This document shows, piece by piece, positions 1 through 6,400 of a stretch of 7,502 bases of DNA; within the stretch, counting starts at the first letter, position 1, and each line of letters opens with the position of its first letter. The DNA is taken from NCBI GenBank assembly GCA_003452655.1, contig DMNR01000171.1, forward strand, positions 1 to 7,502. Reading direction: 5' to 3'. The notes beneath the pieces were generated by a model. It was not told where the DNA came from, ran no database searches, and saw nothing but the letters and a program-made list of their open reading frames with translations. Source of the stretch: Actinomycetota bacterium. Its GTDB lineage: Bacteria > Actinomycetota > Actinomycetes > S36-B12 > UBA10799. A program made the position numbers and the translations under genes.

Positions 1-1484
1 TCGAGCAACTGTTCAGCAAGGTCGAGCACGGGTTCGGGAATCTCCGAATCGGCATCGACAGCGGCCGTACTCCGGCCGTGGTATTCCACGTGTTTGGTCC
101 AGGCGTCGGCACTGCCTTGTTCGTAGCCCAAACCTTTTGCTGCATCACGGATAGCCGAACGAGGACGATAGGTGTTGACGTTGGCGACCTGAGCAGCGTG
201 ATGGCGACCATGGCGTTGATAGACGTACTGGATAACTTCCTCACGTCGACCACTTTCGATGTCGACATCAATGTCTGGCGGCCCGTCGCGCGCGGGAGAT
301 AGGAATCTCTCGAACAGTAAGCCGAGTGCAACGGGGTCACAGTTGGTGATTCCGAGGGAATAGCAGACTGCCGAGTTTGCTGCCGAGCCACGACCTTGGC
401 AGAGGATGTCGGACCTTCTGGCGAATGCCACGATGTCCCACACGATGAGGAAGTAGCCAGGGAAGTTCAGCTGTTCGATGATCTTCAGTTCATAGTCGAT
501 CTGCTTCCAGGCGCCGGGCACGCGCTCGTTGTCGCGCGGACCGTAGAGCCGTCGGGCTCCCTGCTCAGTAAGTAGGCGTAGATAGCTGACTTCGGTATGT
601 CCAGGGGGAACTGGGAAGTCGGGCAACTGCGGGGCAACCAAAGACAGATCGAAGGCGAGTTCGGTGGCAAATTCGCTGGCTTGAGCTACGACTCCCGGGT
701 AGGCACGGAAGCGACGGCGCTGTTCGGCAGCACTTCGCAAATGTGCTGCCGGAGATGCGGGTAGCCAGCCGTTCATTCGAGTGAGGTCTCGACGCGCTCG
801 GATGGCGGCGGTCGCGTGAGCTAGCTGATAGCGCGCAGGTGTCGCGTAATGAGCATTGGTCGTTGCCACCGCGGGTACTCCGCGCTGATTCGCCAGTGAG
901 TAAAGAACGTCATTCCGTTGGTCATCGTCTGGGTTCCGGTGATTCCACAATTCGACCGCCACATTCTGCTTCCCGAAGATTTCGACGAGCTCATCAAGTG
1001 CGCGCCCCGCATGGCCCCGCCCGCCGGACGTCAATGCGGCAGGAACTCGACCCTTCCGGCAGCCTGTGAGGACAAGCCATTGATCGCCATGTGCCTCCGC
1101 GAGATCCTCAAGTTGCAGTTGCGGTTGGCCCTTCTGCCCTGCCAGGTTCGCCAGTGAGATCGCGCGACTGAGTCGGGCGTAACCTTCCGGCCCGCGAGCC
1201 AGAACAACCAGATGCTCACCTTCAGGGTCGGTCAGGCCGTTCGGTCGCTGGGTTGCGCCGATGGTTAGTTCGGCACCGAAGACCGTCGGCAATCCTGCCT
1301 TTCGTGCGGCTTCAGCGAATTGGACGACACCGTAGAAACCGTCGTGGTCGATGAGTGCAAGTCCAGCTAGTTCAAGGCGTGATGCCTCAGCCACCATTTC
1401 GGCTGGCGAACACACCCCGTCGAGAAAGCTGAAGTACGAATGCGCATGAAGTTCCGCGTAACTGTCGGCGCAGGAGTCAGTCAT
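1..1484 (-). CDS. dnaE2: Error-prone DNA polymerase III alpha subunit DnaE2 (ImuC), N-terminal part, cut by the window edge
   Basis: The frame is open without a stop from the ATG at 1484-1482 to the left edge, giving 494 codons of a protein usually near 1,050-1,100 residues. An N-terminal PHP domain (about residues 9-220) starts with ELHAHSYFSFLDG (His13, His15) and continues with IDHDGFYG (Asp46-Asp48) and FGAEL. The polymerase palm follows, with the DnaE2 signature CQGRGSAANSAVCY (362-375) and the catalytic motif PDIDVDIES, whose metal-binding aspartates fall at 404 and 406. The third catalytic aspartate lies beyond the edge. DnaE2 is the C-family translesion polymerase responsible for damage-induced mutagenesis; it acts in the cytoplasm with ImuB and the sliding clamp. 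Its start codon overlaps the imuB stop by 8 bases (ATGACTGA), with a GAGG six bases upstream, so translation is probably coupled. The motifs are intact and no frameshift is seen. The match to the mycobacterial family is recognised from memory. Confidence 0.96.
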   Translation of the reverse strand, partial: MTDSCADSYAELHAHSYFSFLDGVCSPAEMVAEASRLELAGLALIDHDGFYGVVQFAEAARKAGLPTVFGAELTIGATQRPNGLTDPEGEHLVVLARGPEGYARLSRAISLANLAGQKGQPQLQLEDLAEAHGDQWLVLTGCRKGRVPAALTSGGRGHAGRALDELVEIFGKQNVAVELWNHRNPDDDQRNDVLYSLANQRGVPAVATTNAHYATPARYQLAHATAAIRARRDLTRMNGWLPASPAAHLRSAAEQRRRFRAYPGVVAQASEFATELAFDLSLVAPQLPDFPVPPGHTEVSYLRLLTEQGARRLYGPRDNERVPGAWKQIDYELKIIEQLNFPGYFLIVWDIVAFARRSDILCQGRGSAANSAVCYSLGITNCDPVALGLLFERFLSPARDGPPDIDVDIESGRREEVIQYVYQRHGRHHAAQVANVNTYRPRSAIRDAAKGLGYEQGSADAWTKHVEYHGRSTAAVDADSEIPEPVLDLAEQLL

Positions 1485-3027
1485 ACGTTGCCTCGATCCA
1501 CCAGGCGTTCTGTTGCACGAGGCAGAGGTGGACGGTCTGCTGATTCCCTTCGCCGACAGCGACATCAGTGGACAGGATCTGAAACCGGGCTACCCGGCAA
1601 TGGGATTCCGGTTCCCACCACTGCTCGTCGACAAGCCAAGGACCTGCCCAGGCATCAATCCTGCGCCACCGACCGCCAGGTAGTCGTAGACGTTGGGGGC
1701 TTCCGGTGACCTCGCCGCGCACTGTCACTTGGACTGGGCCGTCGTCGCAATGGACTTCGATGGGCAGCGGGGTGTTGTGCACAACGGCGGGTAAAGGGTT
1801 GGGAACTTGCCCCGGCCATGGCATGGGTGGATCAAGCGTGGGCGGTGGTTGACCCCACGGGACAAGCGTTACTCGATCAGCTGGGGAGCGCCCGCCACCG
1901 ATCAAAGCCGTGAAGATCGCTGATGACCCGAGGAGTCCGCGTACTCGATCTAGACCACGAATGGCCCGACGGTCCACCTGGGACATCTCGCCCCACAAGC
2001 TGATCTGCAGGTCAGCAGAGCCAGCGACTTCATCCGCCACCAGGCGAAGCAGGCAGATCCCTGCAGTGGGTTTGATTTCCCCAGCGCCCGAGGCTTCCAG
2101 CCAGCCGGAAAGTTGCCACCTGACTCGCTCAACCACGGTGTCGGAATCGAACACTGTGGTTGCCCGCCAGATTCGGGAAGTCTCTTCAGCGTGTTCGGTC
2201 TGTGCTTCGATCCGAAGTTGAGTGCAGGCCAAACCGCGACGGACGAGCATCTCCATGAACTGGGTGGACAGCTGCTTAGCTGCGAAGGTAGCGATATCCA
2301 CCCGTTCGGCAGGTGGATCGAGTTCGACACTCACGGCAAGCTCATCGTTCGGTTGGTGAACGGCAAGTGGTTCGGGGTTGAGTCCACGAGCAAGTGCGTG
2401 TGCAGTGGCAGCGGCGGAGCCAAAGCGAGAGAGGACTGACCGAGTCGGGAGGTCGGCGAACTGGCCGAGGGTGTGAATACCGAGTCGTTGCGAGAGAGTG
2501 GATAGCTCGTCAAGCTCCAAAGTGGTGATTGGGAAGTTGGAGAGGAAATCCTTTGTGCTGCCGACAGGGACGAGATGCCCATCGCTTCCCGTTCTGGCCG
2601 CGAGTTTGGCTGCGAATCGACTGTCAGCAATTCCGATGCGTGCTGGCGGAATGCCTGGTTCGCAAAGCACTTCTTGCAGTTCGTGAACCAGCGCACTCTC
2701 GCCGCCGTAATAGCGGGTCGGTCCGTCTGCTGCCAAAGTGCATAGGCCTGGTTCGGTGACTTCCAACCGGGCGACGACCGACGTGAGGGCAGCAATGATC
2801 GGTTCAAACTGCGTTGCGTCGAGTTGTGGATTTGGCGCCAGCACCGCCATTTCTGGACTGTTGCTCTTCGCTTCTCGCCGCCGCTGGCCGATGCGGACCC
2901 CATCACGGTAGGCGCCCGGTGAGCAATGCAGAACACGCCCGGACTCAACGACTGCGACGGAATCATCAAGACAGTGACCAGCCGCCGTAATCGACCAGTT
3001 GGGGAACCACACTGAAAGAAACCGCAT
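1477..3027 (-). CDS. imuB: ImuB, catalytically inactive Y-family polymerase homologue (mutasome adaptor)
   Basis: This 516-residue protein starts MRFLSVWFPNW and ends WWIEATYD, both typical of actinobacterial ImuB. It has a Y-family polymerase layout: palm and fingers in roughly residues 1-150, a helix-hairpin-helix/thumb region (FPITTLELDELSTLSQRLG, 165-183), a little-finger-like region to about 335, and a long C-terminal extension. The acidic metal ligands of active Y-family enzymes are absent: the first motif reads WFPNW, and ADGPTRYYGG (100-109) replaces the usual S-[IV]-D-E stretch. ImuB is therefore expected not to synthesise DNA. QISLWG (341-346) matches the clamp-binding motif position and style known in mycobacterial ImuB, so the inferred role is to dock DnaE2 and ImuA' on the beta clamp. 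It begins 3 bases after the imuA' stop and overlaps dnaE2 by 8. No strong Shine-Dalgarno is visible (weak GGTGA upstream), which suggests translational coupling. Confidence 0.95.
   Translation of the reverse strand: MRFLSVWFPNWSITAAGHCLDDSVAVVESGRVLHCSPGAYRDGVRIGQRRREAKSNSPEMAVLAPNPQLDATQFEPIIAALTSVVARLEVTEPGLCTLAADGPTRYYGGESALVHELQEVLCEPGIPPARIGIADSRFAAKLAARTGSDGHLVPVGSTKDFLSNFPITTLELDELSTLSQRLGIHTLGQFADLPTRSVLSRFGSAAATAHALARGLNPEPLAVHQPNDELAVSVELDPPAERVDIATFAAKQLSTQFMEMLVRRGLACTQLRIEAQTEHAEETSRIWRATTVFDSDTVVERVRWQLSGWLEASGAGEIKPTAGICLLRLVADEVAGSADLQISLWGEMSQVDRRAIRGLDRVRGLLGSSAIFTALIGGGRSPADRVTLVPWGQPPPTLDPPMPWPGQVPNPLPAVVHNTPLPIEVHCDDGPVQVTVRGEVTGSPQRLRLPGGRWRRIDAWAGPWLVDEQWWEPESHCRVARFQILSTDVAVGEGNQQTVHLCLVQQNAWWIEATYD
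1491..1494 (-). promoter_or_regulatory. Ribosome binding site for dnaE2 inside imuB
   Basis: On the minus strand GAGG lies six bases before the dnaE2 ATG, within the last codons of imuB. It supports the chosen start and re-initiation at the ATGACTGA overlap. Confidence 0.6.
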
Positions 3028-3030
3028 GGA

Positions 3031-3765
3031 TCACCGGATTCCCGTTGCTGTCACCGGGGGGAATGGTTGCCCGGACCCTGGCTTCTGACTGAGGTTCAGG
3101 TTGCAGCTGCTGATGGGGCCGTTCAATCGTCTGCCGCTGGCGGTAACTGTGATCGCGCCCGATGTCAGGCACCCGTGACCGCGTTCGAGGCCTTGCCATC
3201 GGCTGCCGGTGGCAGTGAAGACGAGATCGGGTGGCTCAGGCCAAACTCGTCGAGTGATCGCTTCATTGGAACTGTCGGAACTGTTGCCAGCAGTCAAGAT
3301 CAACACGCTCCGACGCTGACGAGCCCGTGCGAGTAGCCGCCGAGCATCAGTTGGCCGACAGGAATGTGGGGGATTAACGACAACCAGGTCGACGGCATCC
3401 AAGAGAGCCGCTGTTACCTCTAGCCAGGAGGTGCCGGGGTTAGGAATGAGGACTAGACGCTCGATGGCAACGCCACACTCCACGGCGGCATGGGCATTGA
3501 TGTCCGGTAGTCCCATGATGACTGCCCAAGCACCTCGGGCGAGCGGTTCGGAGATAAGTCGGAACAGTAAAGAGGTATGACCGACTCCGGCGCCAATCCT
3601 GATCGACCCACCAGGTCTTAGACATCCACCAGGCACCAACTCTGCGAGTTCGGGTGAAAGCTGAAGTGTGTCGGTCGCGTCTGAACGCAAGGACTGCGCA
3701 TGGGACGGCGCGGTGGCGTGGGACGGCGCGGTAGTGACGTCTGCACGTGCTGTTTGGAGTGCCAT
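3031..3765 (-). CDS. imuA': ImuA', RecA-fold accessory protein of the SOS mutasome
   Basis: This 244-residue protein is the first gene of the imuA'-imuB-dnaE2 operon. ELAELVPGGCLRPGGSIRIG (residues 40-58) resembles the entry strand and P-loop region of RecA-like proteins. The P-loop itself is degenerate: GAGVGHT (58-64) has His63 where the catalytic lysine of Walker A would be. A Walker-B-like strand DAVDLVVVNPP (123-133) follows. The family is known to bind ImuB and to be needed for DnaE2-dependent mutagenesis. The call rests on operon position and the RecA-like layout, because ImuA' proteins diverge strongly. Residues 12-23 are a perfect TAPSHA duplication. The ATG has no Shine-Dalgarno; instead a -10 hexamer lies 6 bases upstream, which suggests leaderless translation. 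Expression should be induced by DNA damage through the adjoining SOS box. Confidence 0.88.
   Translation of the reverse strand: MALQTARADVTTAPSHATAPSHAQSLRSDATDTLQLSPELAELVPGGCLRPGGSIRIGAGVGHTSLLFRLISEPLARGAWAVIMGLPDINAHAAVECGVAIERLVLIPNPGTSWLEVTAALLDAVDLVVVNPPHSCRPTDARRLLARARQRRSVLILTAGNSSDSSNEAITRRVWPEPPDLVFTATGSRWQGLERGHGCLTSGAITVTASGRRLNGPISSCNLNLSQKPGSGQPFPPVTATGIR
3268..3285. repeat. 9-bp tandem repeat within imuA'
   Basis: Two adjacent copies, GGAACTGTC and GGAACTGTT, differ only in the last base. On the coding strand they specify the serine-rich NSSDSSN of ImuA' (about residues 161-167), probably a surface loop. A short replication-slippage duplication is the simplest explanation. 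Confidence 0.6.
3701..3736. repeat. 18-bp tandem repeat at the 5' end of imuA'
   Basis: Two head-to-tail copies (3701-3718 and 3719-3736) match at 16 of 18 bases. Both differences are synonymous, so the encoded TAPSHA hexapeptide is perfectly duplicated at residues 12-17 and 18-23 of ImuA'. It lies before the recognisable RecA-like part, in a probably flexible tail. Confidence 0.85.
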
Positions 3766-3771
3766 TCACGG

Positions 3772-3777
3772 ATACTA
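3772..3777 (-). promoter_or_regulatory. -10 element of the imuA'-imuB-dnaE2 promoter
   Basis: On the minus strand TAGTAT matches TANNNT, the actinobacterial -10 pattern. It is followed by six bases (CCGTGA) and then the imuA' ATG, which places the likely transcription start at or next to the A of the ATG. The -35 position (about TCCCAA with 17-base spacing) is poor. The spacer is filled by the SOS box, so LexA bound there would block RNA polymerase. Confidence 0.6.
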
Positions 3778-3793
3778 TCGAACAGGTGTTCGA
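3778..3793. promoter_or_regulatory. SOS box (LexA operator)
   Basis: TCGAACAGGTGTTCGA is a perfect 6+6 inverted repeat with a 4-base centre. It fits both the mycobacterial form TCGAAC-N4-GTTCGA and the Bacillus consensus CGAACRNRYGTTYG. It ends directly against the -10 element of the imuA' promoter, 12 bases from the ATG. LexA cleavage after RecA activation should release the whole three-gene operon. It is the only such site I found in the window. Confidence 0.93.
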
Positions 3794-3880
3794 ATTGGGA
3801 TAGGCCTTTTGGGTCATTCGGCACTGGAGCTTCTGGCGTGGTGTCGAAAGACTGACCTCGTCAGCCACTAGGAATAGGCG

Positions 3881-3897
3881 CGGGCTCGGTGGGCCCG
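3881..3897 (+). repeat. GC-rich hairpin in the leader of the DUF2207 gene
   Basis: CGGGC (3881-3885) can pair with GCCCG (3893-3897) across a 7-base loop. An overlapping near-palindrome, CGGTGGGCCCGCCG, spans 3887-3900. The structure ends about 10 bases before the GGAG ribosome binding site, so it could affect translation or be an operator. GC-rich DNA produces such pairs often, so significance is uncertain. Confidence 0.3.
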
Positions 3898-3906
3898 CCG
3901 ACGGAC

Positions 3907-3910
3907 GGAG
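3907..3910 (+). promoter_or_regulatory. Ribosome binding site for the DUF2207 gene
   Basis: GGAG lies seven bases before the GTG at 3918. It supports this GTG as the start and hence the N-terminal hydrophobic segment that follows. Confidence 0.65.
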
Positions 3911-3917
3911 CGCCAAA

Positions 3918-5741
3918 GTGTCGATCAAGCGGGTCCTTGCGTTTATCGTCTTTGTGGTCGCTGTCCTCGTCGGCCTGTTCCATCCGCTCTTGCAGAGCGC
4001 CCCGAGTACATCGGGTTCGTCGGCATATGAGCCCTCGTCTATCACTAACTTTGAGGCCGACTACACCGTCGATAGTGCTGGCATGCTCAGCGCAACTGAA
4101 GTGGTCACCGTCAACTTCCCGATCGGGCGTCACGGAATCTTCCAGTTCTTCGACGTAGCGGACCAGTCTGATCCCAAAGTCCGCTATTACCCGCAGATCA
4201 GCTCCGTCCAGGTTGACGGCAGACCTGAGAAGTATGAGACCTCGTGGCAAAACGGTGGAACCATCTACGTCGCCAAAATCGGCCAAGCAGATGTGACCCT
4301 GACGGCCGGGCAACACGTCTACGTCATTCGTTATACGACGCCCGGTGTCATCTCGCCGAGCTCGGCCGGGGCGACCAAAACCTTCCCAACCACTGCAGGG
4401 GCAAATCAGGGCGATCCACAGTCCGCATTCTTCTGGAACGTGATTGCCCCTGGTTGGCAGATGAGCATTGCGAAGGCAACCATCAAGGTCAACCTCCCGA
4501 ACGCCACAGAGCAAGTGCAATGTGCAGCTGGAACGACGAGCGGTTCGGCCTCCGCTGCGGCCCAGTACGGCCCATGCACCGTCACTGGGCAAGGGACACC
4601 GAACCTGACCCTGACTGCCAAGAGCATTCCGCCGTTTAGTGGCATGACCGTCCGAGCGACGATGGCACCGGCCAATCCGCCACAGGTCACGCTGCCCTGG
4701 TCCGCGCGTTTCGACGCGATCTTCGGACGATCGGTTGCGCCGTTCATCCTGGTCATACTGCTGTCGATCGTGGTCCTCGTCTTGGCCTTCTTCTGGGCGC
4801 GCACATCGCGCGAACCGGAACCCGGGTTCCCGGTGATGTATGAGCCGCCTAGCGGCTTGGGTCCGGCCCAGACCAGATTCATGGCGTACGAAGATGCTGG
4901 CAGTCATGGTCTGGTCGCCAGCCTGTACTACCTGGCAGACAAGCGCCTCGTATCTCTTGAGAAGCGCCCGGACGACTCATGGCTGGTGACTGGCGCCGGC
5001 TCCCCCGAGCAGTGGGCGGAAATCGACCCGGTGAGCAGGGGAGTTGCTGAAAACCTTGGCGTTACTGCACCCGGCTTCTGGTTCCTGGCAGACAAGTCAG
5101 TGGCTAACGGCAAGGTGTTGTCCGCCGCCAAGACTTCGGTGGCCACAGACTCCAAGCGTTGGGCGAAGGATGACGGTCTCGTCGTTTCCTCCCGGTCCGA
5201 ACAAGTGGGCCGTCTCGTGTGGGTCCTGAGCCTCGTGCTCGCGGTGGTCGGGTTCATCGGATTTGTCGGGCCGACAATGCTCGGCCTGCCATTCGCAGCA
5301 TTTGTGCTCGGCGGATTCGGTTTCATGAAGACCGGCGTTGGGACGCGGCGAACGCAGGCAGGCCGTGAAGTTTGGTCGAGGGCCTCGGGATTTGAGCGAC
5401 TTTTGTCGACGGATTCGTCTCAGGATCGGTTCGACTTCGCGGCCAATAAGGACTTGTTCATCAGTTTCATCCCGTACGCCGTTGCCTTCGGGGTCGCAGA
5501 CAAGTGGGCGCAGAAGTACCGGATGTACACCAATAGCGAACCGCCTACGCCCACTTGGTATCCGTACGGTGTCGGCTACCTAGCGGGGAGCAGCCTGTAT
5601 GACTCCAACGGCGGAATGGGGGACTTCGAGTCAGCGCTTTCGTCGTCCATCGGCACATACCAGGCGTCCCAATCGTCGTCGAGTAGTGGCGGCGGCGGAG
5701 GTGGCGGTGGTGGAGGTGGTGGCGGTGGAGGTGACTGGTAA
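3918..5741 (+). CDS. DUF2207 (YciQ-like) multi-pass membrane protein with polyglycine C-terminus
   Basis: This 607-residue protein starts at a GTG with GGAG seven bases upstream. In order it has: an N-terminal membrane segment or signal anchor (about residues 5-25); an extracytoplasmic beta-rich DUF2207 domain (about 41-250) containing the typical DSAGMLSATEVVTVNFPIG-RHGI stretch; a strong membrane helix (about 273-294, VAPFILVILLSIVVLVLAFF); a cytoplasmic part with the family motif PPSGLGPAQTRF and SLYYLADKRLVSLEK; two further helices (about 432-450 and 453-470); and the conserved SGFERLLS...PYAVAFGVADKWAQKY block (490-534). The tail is serine-rich, then 15 glycines (591-605) and Asp-Trp; Gly-rich ends are common in this family. 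The lemA gene follows 42 bases downstream, a recurrent pairing that suggests a shared envelope role. The biochemical function of DUF2207 proteins is unknown and none is asserted here. Confidence 0.9.
   Translation: MSIKRVLAFIVFVVAVLVGLFHPLLQSAPSTSGSSAYEPSSITNFEADYTVDSAGMLSATEVVTVNFPIGRHGIFQFFDVADQSDPKVRYYPQISSVQVDGRPEKYETSWQNGGTIYVAKIGQADVTLTAGQHVYVIRYTTPGVISPSSAGATKTFPTTAGANQGDPQSAFFWNVIAPGWQMSIAKATIKVNLPNATEQVQCAAGTTSGSASAAAQYGPCTVTGQGTPNLTLTAKSIPPFSGMTVRATMAPANPPQVTLPWSARFDAIFGRSVAPFILVILLSIVVLVLAFFWARTSREPEPGFPVMYEPPSGLGPAQTRFMAYEDAGSHGLVASLYYLADKRLVSLEKRPDDSWLVTGAGSPEQWAEIDPVSRGVAENLGVTAPGFWFLADKSVANGKVLSAAKTSVATDSKRWAKDDGLVVSSRSEQVGRLVWVLSLVLAVVGFIGFVGPTMLGLPFAAFVLGGFGFMKTGVGTRRTQAGREVWSRASGFERLLSTDSSQDRFDFAANKDLFISFIPYAVAFGVADKWAQKYRMYTNSEPPTPTWYPYGVGYLAGSSLYDSNGGMGDFESALSSSIGTYQASQSSSSSGGGGGGGGGGGGGGGDW
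5688..5732 (+). repeat. Run of 15 glycine codons at the end of the DUF2207 gene
   Basis: Fifteen GGN codons (a mix of GGC, GGT and GGA) encode residues 591-605, just before Asp-Trp-stop. The mixed codons argue for selection on the polyglycine itself rather than recent expansion of one trinucleotide. The G-rich strand has closely spaced GG pairs and could slip during replication. Confidence 0.85.
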
Positions 5742-5783
5742 GTCACACTAGGTCCTGAAACAACATCGTCGAATGGATAGGAA

Positions 5784-6356
5784 GTGGTTGGCGTGATCAT
5801 CGCGATCATCGTCTTGGTCATCATCGTGGTGCTGGTCATCCTCGCTGTCGTCGGCTTCAACAAGCTTCGGCAAGCTGATGTGTCAGCGCAAGAGGCGCTT
5901 GGTGGAATCGACGTGCAACTGACTCGTCGGGCCGATTTGGTCCCCAACCTCGTTGAGACCGTCAAGGGTTACGCCAAACATGAGTCTGGGGTGTTCCAGG
6001 CCGTCACCGAGGCGCGCGCGCAGGTCAACAAGGCGGCTGCCACTGGCACGGTTGAAGAGAAGGCCACGGCCGAGGCAGCACTCGACAAGTCGTTGATCAA
6101 CGTGATGGCGGTCGCCGAGCAGTACCCAGACCTCAAGGCGTCGCAGAACTTCCTGCAACTGCAGGGGCAGTTGGCGGAGACAGAAAACCAACTCGCGTTT
6201 GCTCGCCAGTACTACAACGATGCCGTCGCCAAGCTCAATACGCTGATCGTGACCCTGCCTTGGTTGCTGTTCAACGGCTTGGCAAAGGTCAGCAAGCGCG
6301 ATTTCTACAAGGCTCCCGAAGGTCAGGCGACCCCACCGCAGGTGTCGTTCAGCTAG
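5784..6356 (+). CDS. lemA: LemA family membrane protein
   Basis: This protein of about 190 residues has one N-terminal membrane helix (residues 2-24, IIAIIVLVIIVVLVILAVVG) and a helical extracytoplasmic domain. Hallmarks of LemA are present: the EALGGIDVQLTRRADLVPN / LVETVKGYAKHE block right after the helix, ENQLAFARQYYNDAVAKLNT near residues 135-155, and the KRDFYKAPEG...PPQVSF ending. The family adopts a four-helix-bundle fold but its molecular role is not established. It follows the DUF2207 gene by 42 bases with no terminator evident, so the two are probably co-transcribed. The start is ambiguous: GTG 5784 (with GGA six bases upstream) or GTG 5793 (AGGA at 5779-5782, ten bases upstream). 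The difference is three residues and does not alter the topology. Confidence 0.93.
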   Translation: MVGVIIAIIVLVIIVVLVILAVVGFNKLRQADVSAQEALGGIDVQLTRRADLVPNLVETVKGYAKHESGVFQAVTEARAQVNKAAATGTVEEKATAEAALDKSLINVMAVAEQYPDLKASQNFLQLQGQLAETENQLAFARQYYNDAVAKLNTLIVTLPWLLFNGLAKVSKRDFYKAPEGQATPPQVSFS

Positions 6357-6400
6357 CGGATGCCGAACGGCAATGTGCCCGACGATGTGGCCATCGCTAG
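6353..6400. terminator. Inverted repeat between the convergent lemA and hydrolase genes, possible bidirectional terminator
   Basis: CTAGCGGATG (6353-6362) pairs with CATCGCTAG (6392-6400), with one bulged G. Inside is a tight hairpin TGCC-GAAC-GGCA (6361-6372), and GATG-TGGC-CATC (6384-6395) is an alternative small one. The repeat sits exactly where the two genes meet and contains both stop codons. There is no T-run on either side, so if it terminates transcription it is not a classic intrinsic terminator. Confidence 0.35.

Larger units (their letters stand above)
3766..3917. promoter_or_regulatory. Divergent intergenic region between imuA' and the DUF2207 gene
   Basis: These 152 bases separate the SOS operon (leftward) from the DUF2207-lemA pair (rightward). 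The imuA' side holds the SOS box and -10 element. On the other side I see no convincing -10/-35 pair for the rightward operon; AT-richer spots such as TAGGAATAG near 3870 are only weak candidates. A GC-rich inverted repeat, CGGGC-N7-GCCCG (3881-3897), lies before the ribosome binding site. No small gene is evident. Confidence 0.7.

Noticed and set aside
78..302. Plus-strand frame of 74 codons at the left end
   Set aside because: It lies opposite the dnaE2 polymerase core, including the catalytic PDIDVD codons, and has no motif of its own.
2343..2369. Second possible SOS-like inverted repeat (GTTC...GAAC) inside imuB
   Set aside because: The half-sites are in the wrong order and spacing for a LexA operator and lie within coding sequence.
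2331..2969. Minus-strand frame of 212 codons inside imuB
   Set aside because: It is a shifted frame of imuB with no recognisable motif; imuB itself is intact.
3440..4045. Minus-strand frame of 201 codons across imuA', the SOS box and the DUF2207 start
   Set aside because: It crosses the operator and promoter and overlaps two real genes; its composition is non-protein-like.
3861..4907. Long minus-strand open frame of 348 codons opposite the DUF2207 gene
   Set aside because: It is antisense to a protein with clear domain motifs and membrane helices. Its translation is Arg/Asp/Gly-rich with no recognisable domain, as expected of an antisense shadow.
5576..5965. Minus-strand frame with a run of prolines
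   Set aside because: The proline run is just the complement of the glycine codons of the DUF2207 gene.
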